Assembly: GCA_016284265.1 (NCBI GenBank) | Contig: JAEEOM010000019.1 | Coordinates: forward strand, 1-32,530 | Origin: Bacteroidales bacterium | GTDB taxonomy: Bacteria; Bacteroidota; Bacteroidia; Bacteroidales; UBA932 | Reading direction: 5' to 3' | DNA length: 32,530 bases | The notes under the pieces: generated by a model | The model's input: the letters and a program-made list of their open reading frames with translations, nothing else | Told to the model about the DNA's origin: nothing | Databases searched by the model: none | Shown here: positions 31,415 to 32,530 of the stretch, piece by piece | How positions within the stretch are numbered: position 1 is the stretch's first letter | Layout: each line of letters starts with the position of its first letter | Program-made: the position numbers and the translations under genes

Positions 31415-32530
31415 ATGAAAAAGATGATTTTATTGCTGGCGGCAGTGGGACTGGCAGCAGCCTCCTGCGGCACCAAAGAGCCGGCCAAGACGGCCGGCAT
31501 CAACTACGATTACATGGACACGACGGTCAAGCCTGGTGACGACTTCGCCAAGTATTCCACGGGACACTGGGGCGACTTCAACCCGCAGCCGCCGGAGTAT
31601 CCTTCCTGGGGTGCCTTCACCAAACTCCGCGAAGACAACACCAAGACCCTGGCCGGCCTGATCCAGGGGATCGCCGCCCAGGACAATGAAAAGGGCAGCA
31701 TCGCCCAGAAGATCGGCGACCTCTACAACATGGCCATGGACTCCGTCCGCCTGAACGCCGACGGCGCCACGCCGCTGAAGGCCCACCTGGCGGAGATCGA
31801 CGCCCTCAAAAACCGCGAAGACCTGCTGAAATACTGCGCCAAAGAGCACGATAACCTGCTCTTCAGCATGTATGTGGGTGCCGACGAAAAAGACTCCAAG
31901 AACAATATCGTCTCCATCGGCCAGGGCGGCCTGACCCTGCGCAACAAGGAGTACTACTCCTCGAAGGATCCCCAGAACGTGAAGGTCCGCGAAGCTACGA
32001 AAGAGCATATGAAGAACCTCTTCGTGCTGGCTGGCTACCCGGAGAAAGAAGCGGCCGCCAAAGTCGCCCGCATCTGGGCGCTTGAGACCGAGCTCGCCGC
32101 CGCACACTACTCGATGGAAGAGCAGCGCATCCCCGAGAAGAACTACCACAAGATGAGCGTCGACGAGCTGATGAAGCTCTGCAAGCCCTTCGACTGGAAG
32201 GCCTATCTGAAGGACTATCGCTACGACAAGACCGAGGTCGTGGACCTCGGCCAGCCCGAGCCGGTGGCCAAGGCTTGCAAGATGCTGATGACTACGCCGC
32301 TCGAGACCCTCAAGGACGTTTTTCGCTGGCAGATCATCAACGGTGGTTCCTCGCTGCTGTCCGATGACTTCATCCAGGAAAACTTCGAATACAGCCGCAA
32401 GATTTACGGCACCCAGGAAGTTACCCCGCGCTGGAAGCGTGCGGTCAGCCTGGTGGACGGCCTGATGTCCGACGCCGTGGGCCAGATGTACGTCGAGAAA
32501 TACTTCCCCGCCGAGGCCAAGGCCGAGATG
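31415..32530 (+). CDS. M13 family (neprilysin/PepO-like) metallopeptidase lipoprotein, N-terminal part
   Basis: The gene starts with ATG at 31415 and runs off the right edge after 372 codons without a stop. The signal peptide MKKMILLLAAVGLAAASC ends at a lipobox Cys18. The mature part begins with the M13 pattern YMDTTVKPGDDFAKYSTGHW (usual form: D..v.PgdDFy.yaNg.W), followed by WGAFTKLREDNTKTL and the helical N-terminal lobe. The zinc motif HExxH and the catalytic Glu of the second lobe would lie beyond the window, so catalytic competence cannot be checked. Members cleave peptides in the periplasm or at the surface. Confidence 0.92.
   Translation, partial: MKKMILLLAAVGLAAASCGTKEPAKTAGINYDYMDTTVKPGDDFAKYSTGHWGDFNPQPPEYPSWGAFTKLREDNTKTLAGLIQGIAAQDNEKGSIAQKIGDLYNMAMDSVRLNADGATPLKAHLAEIDALKNREDLLKYCAKEHDNLLFSMYVGADEKDSKNNIVSIGQGGLTLRNKEYYSSKDPQNVKVREATKEHMKNLFVLAGYPEKEAAAKVARIWALETELAAAHYSMEEQRIPEKNYHKMSVDELMKLCKPFDWKAYLKDYRYDKTEVVDLGQPEPVAKACKMLMTTPLETLKDVFRWQIINGGSSLLSDDFIQENFEYSRKIYGTQEVTPRWKRAVSLVDGLMSDAVGQMYVEKYFPAEAKAEM

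Noticed and set aside
1-32530. tRNA, rRNA, CRISPR array, insertion sequence or prophage
   Set aside because: No cloverleaf, rRNA-like segment, spaced direct-repeat array, transposase or phage gene was found by reading both strands; a covariance-model scan was not possible.

Overview
The window is a dense stretch of chromosome from a member of the Bacteroidota, most likely order Bacteroidales. The evidence is a fimbrillin-type operon with a DUF3575 barrel, many short lipoproteins with a Cys lipobox, almost no Shine-Dalgarno sequences, and repeated TAnnTTTG -7 promoter boxes (TATCTTTG, TAACTTTG) just upstream of start codons. Base composition is moderately GC-rich, so an Alistipes-like or uncultured gut/rumen lineage is plausible, but genus cannot be read from the sequence. 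No rRNA, tRNA, CRISPR array, insertion sequence or phage gene was seen.

Layout. 1-3807 (minus): a surface/fimbrial operon of DUF3575 barrel, OmpA-like lipoprotein, fimbrillin-like lipoprotein and a second fimbrial lipoprotein cut by the window edge. 4054-5916 (plus): htpG. 5911-6408 (minus): a PqiA-like membrane protein. 6459-8554 (plus): rmuC and deoD. 8547-14558 (minus): an apparent operon rlmB, GIN/DUF2807 protein, membrane-dipeptidase-family peptidase, GH78 alpha-L-rhamnosidase. 14631-15926 (minus): a metallo-beta-lactamase-fold protein with a Tat-type signal. 16011-16631 (plus): CpsB/CapC-family PHP phosphatase. 16653-22397 (minus): valS, tatA, tatC, ABC-F ATPase. 22519-23856 (plus): fucose-isomerase-like protein. 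23795-27447 (minus): amidohydrolase lipoprotein, M28 peptidase lipoprotein, kdsC, maf. 27525-28721 (plus): aldo/keto reductase with ferredoxin-like clusters. 28718-29482 (minus): trmO. 29525-31369 (plus): second ABC-F ATPase. 31415-end (plus): M13 peptidase lipoprotein, partial.

The genes mix housekeeping (translation, tRNA/rRNA modification, chaperone, nucleotide salvage and sanitation, LPS Kdo synthesis) with envelope and glycan or peptide scavenging functions. The Tat translocase (TatA, TatC) lies near a likely Tat substrate (14631-15926).

The most unusual signal is a 70-76 bp palindromic repeat present three times, each time inside a protein-coding gene and in frame: in the first ABC-F gene (16894-16966), in trmO (29204-29279) and in the second ABC-F gene (30451-30520). 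The arms are nearly identical, the central stem differs between copies with compensating changes, and copy lengths differ by multiples of three. Each lies in a loop or linker between conserved blocks. It resembles in principle the Rickettsia palindromic elements that add peptides to proteins, but I know of no described Bacteroidales family with this sequence.
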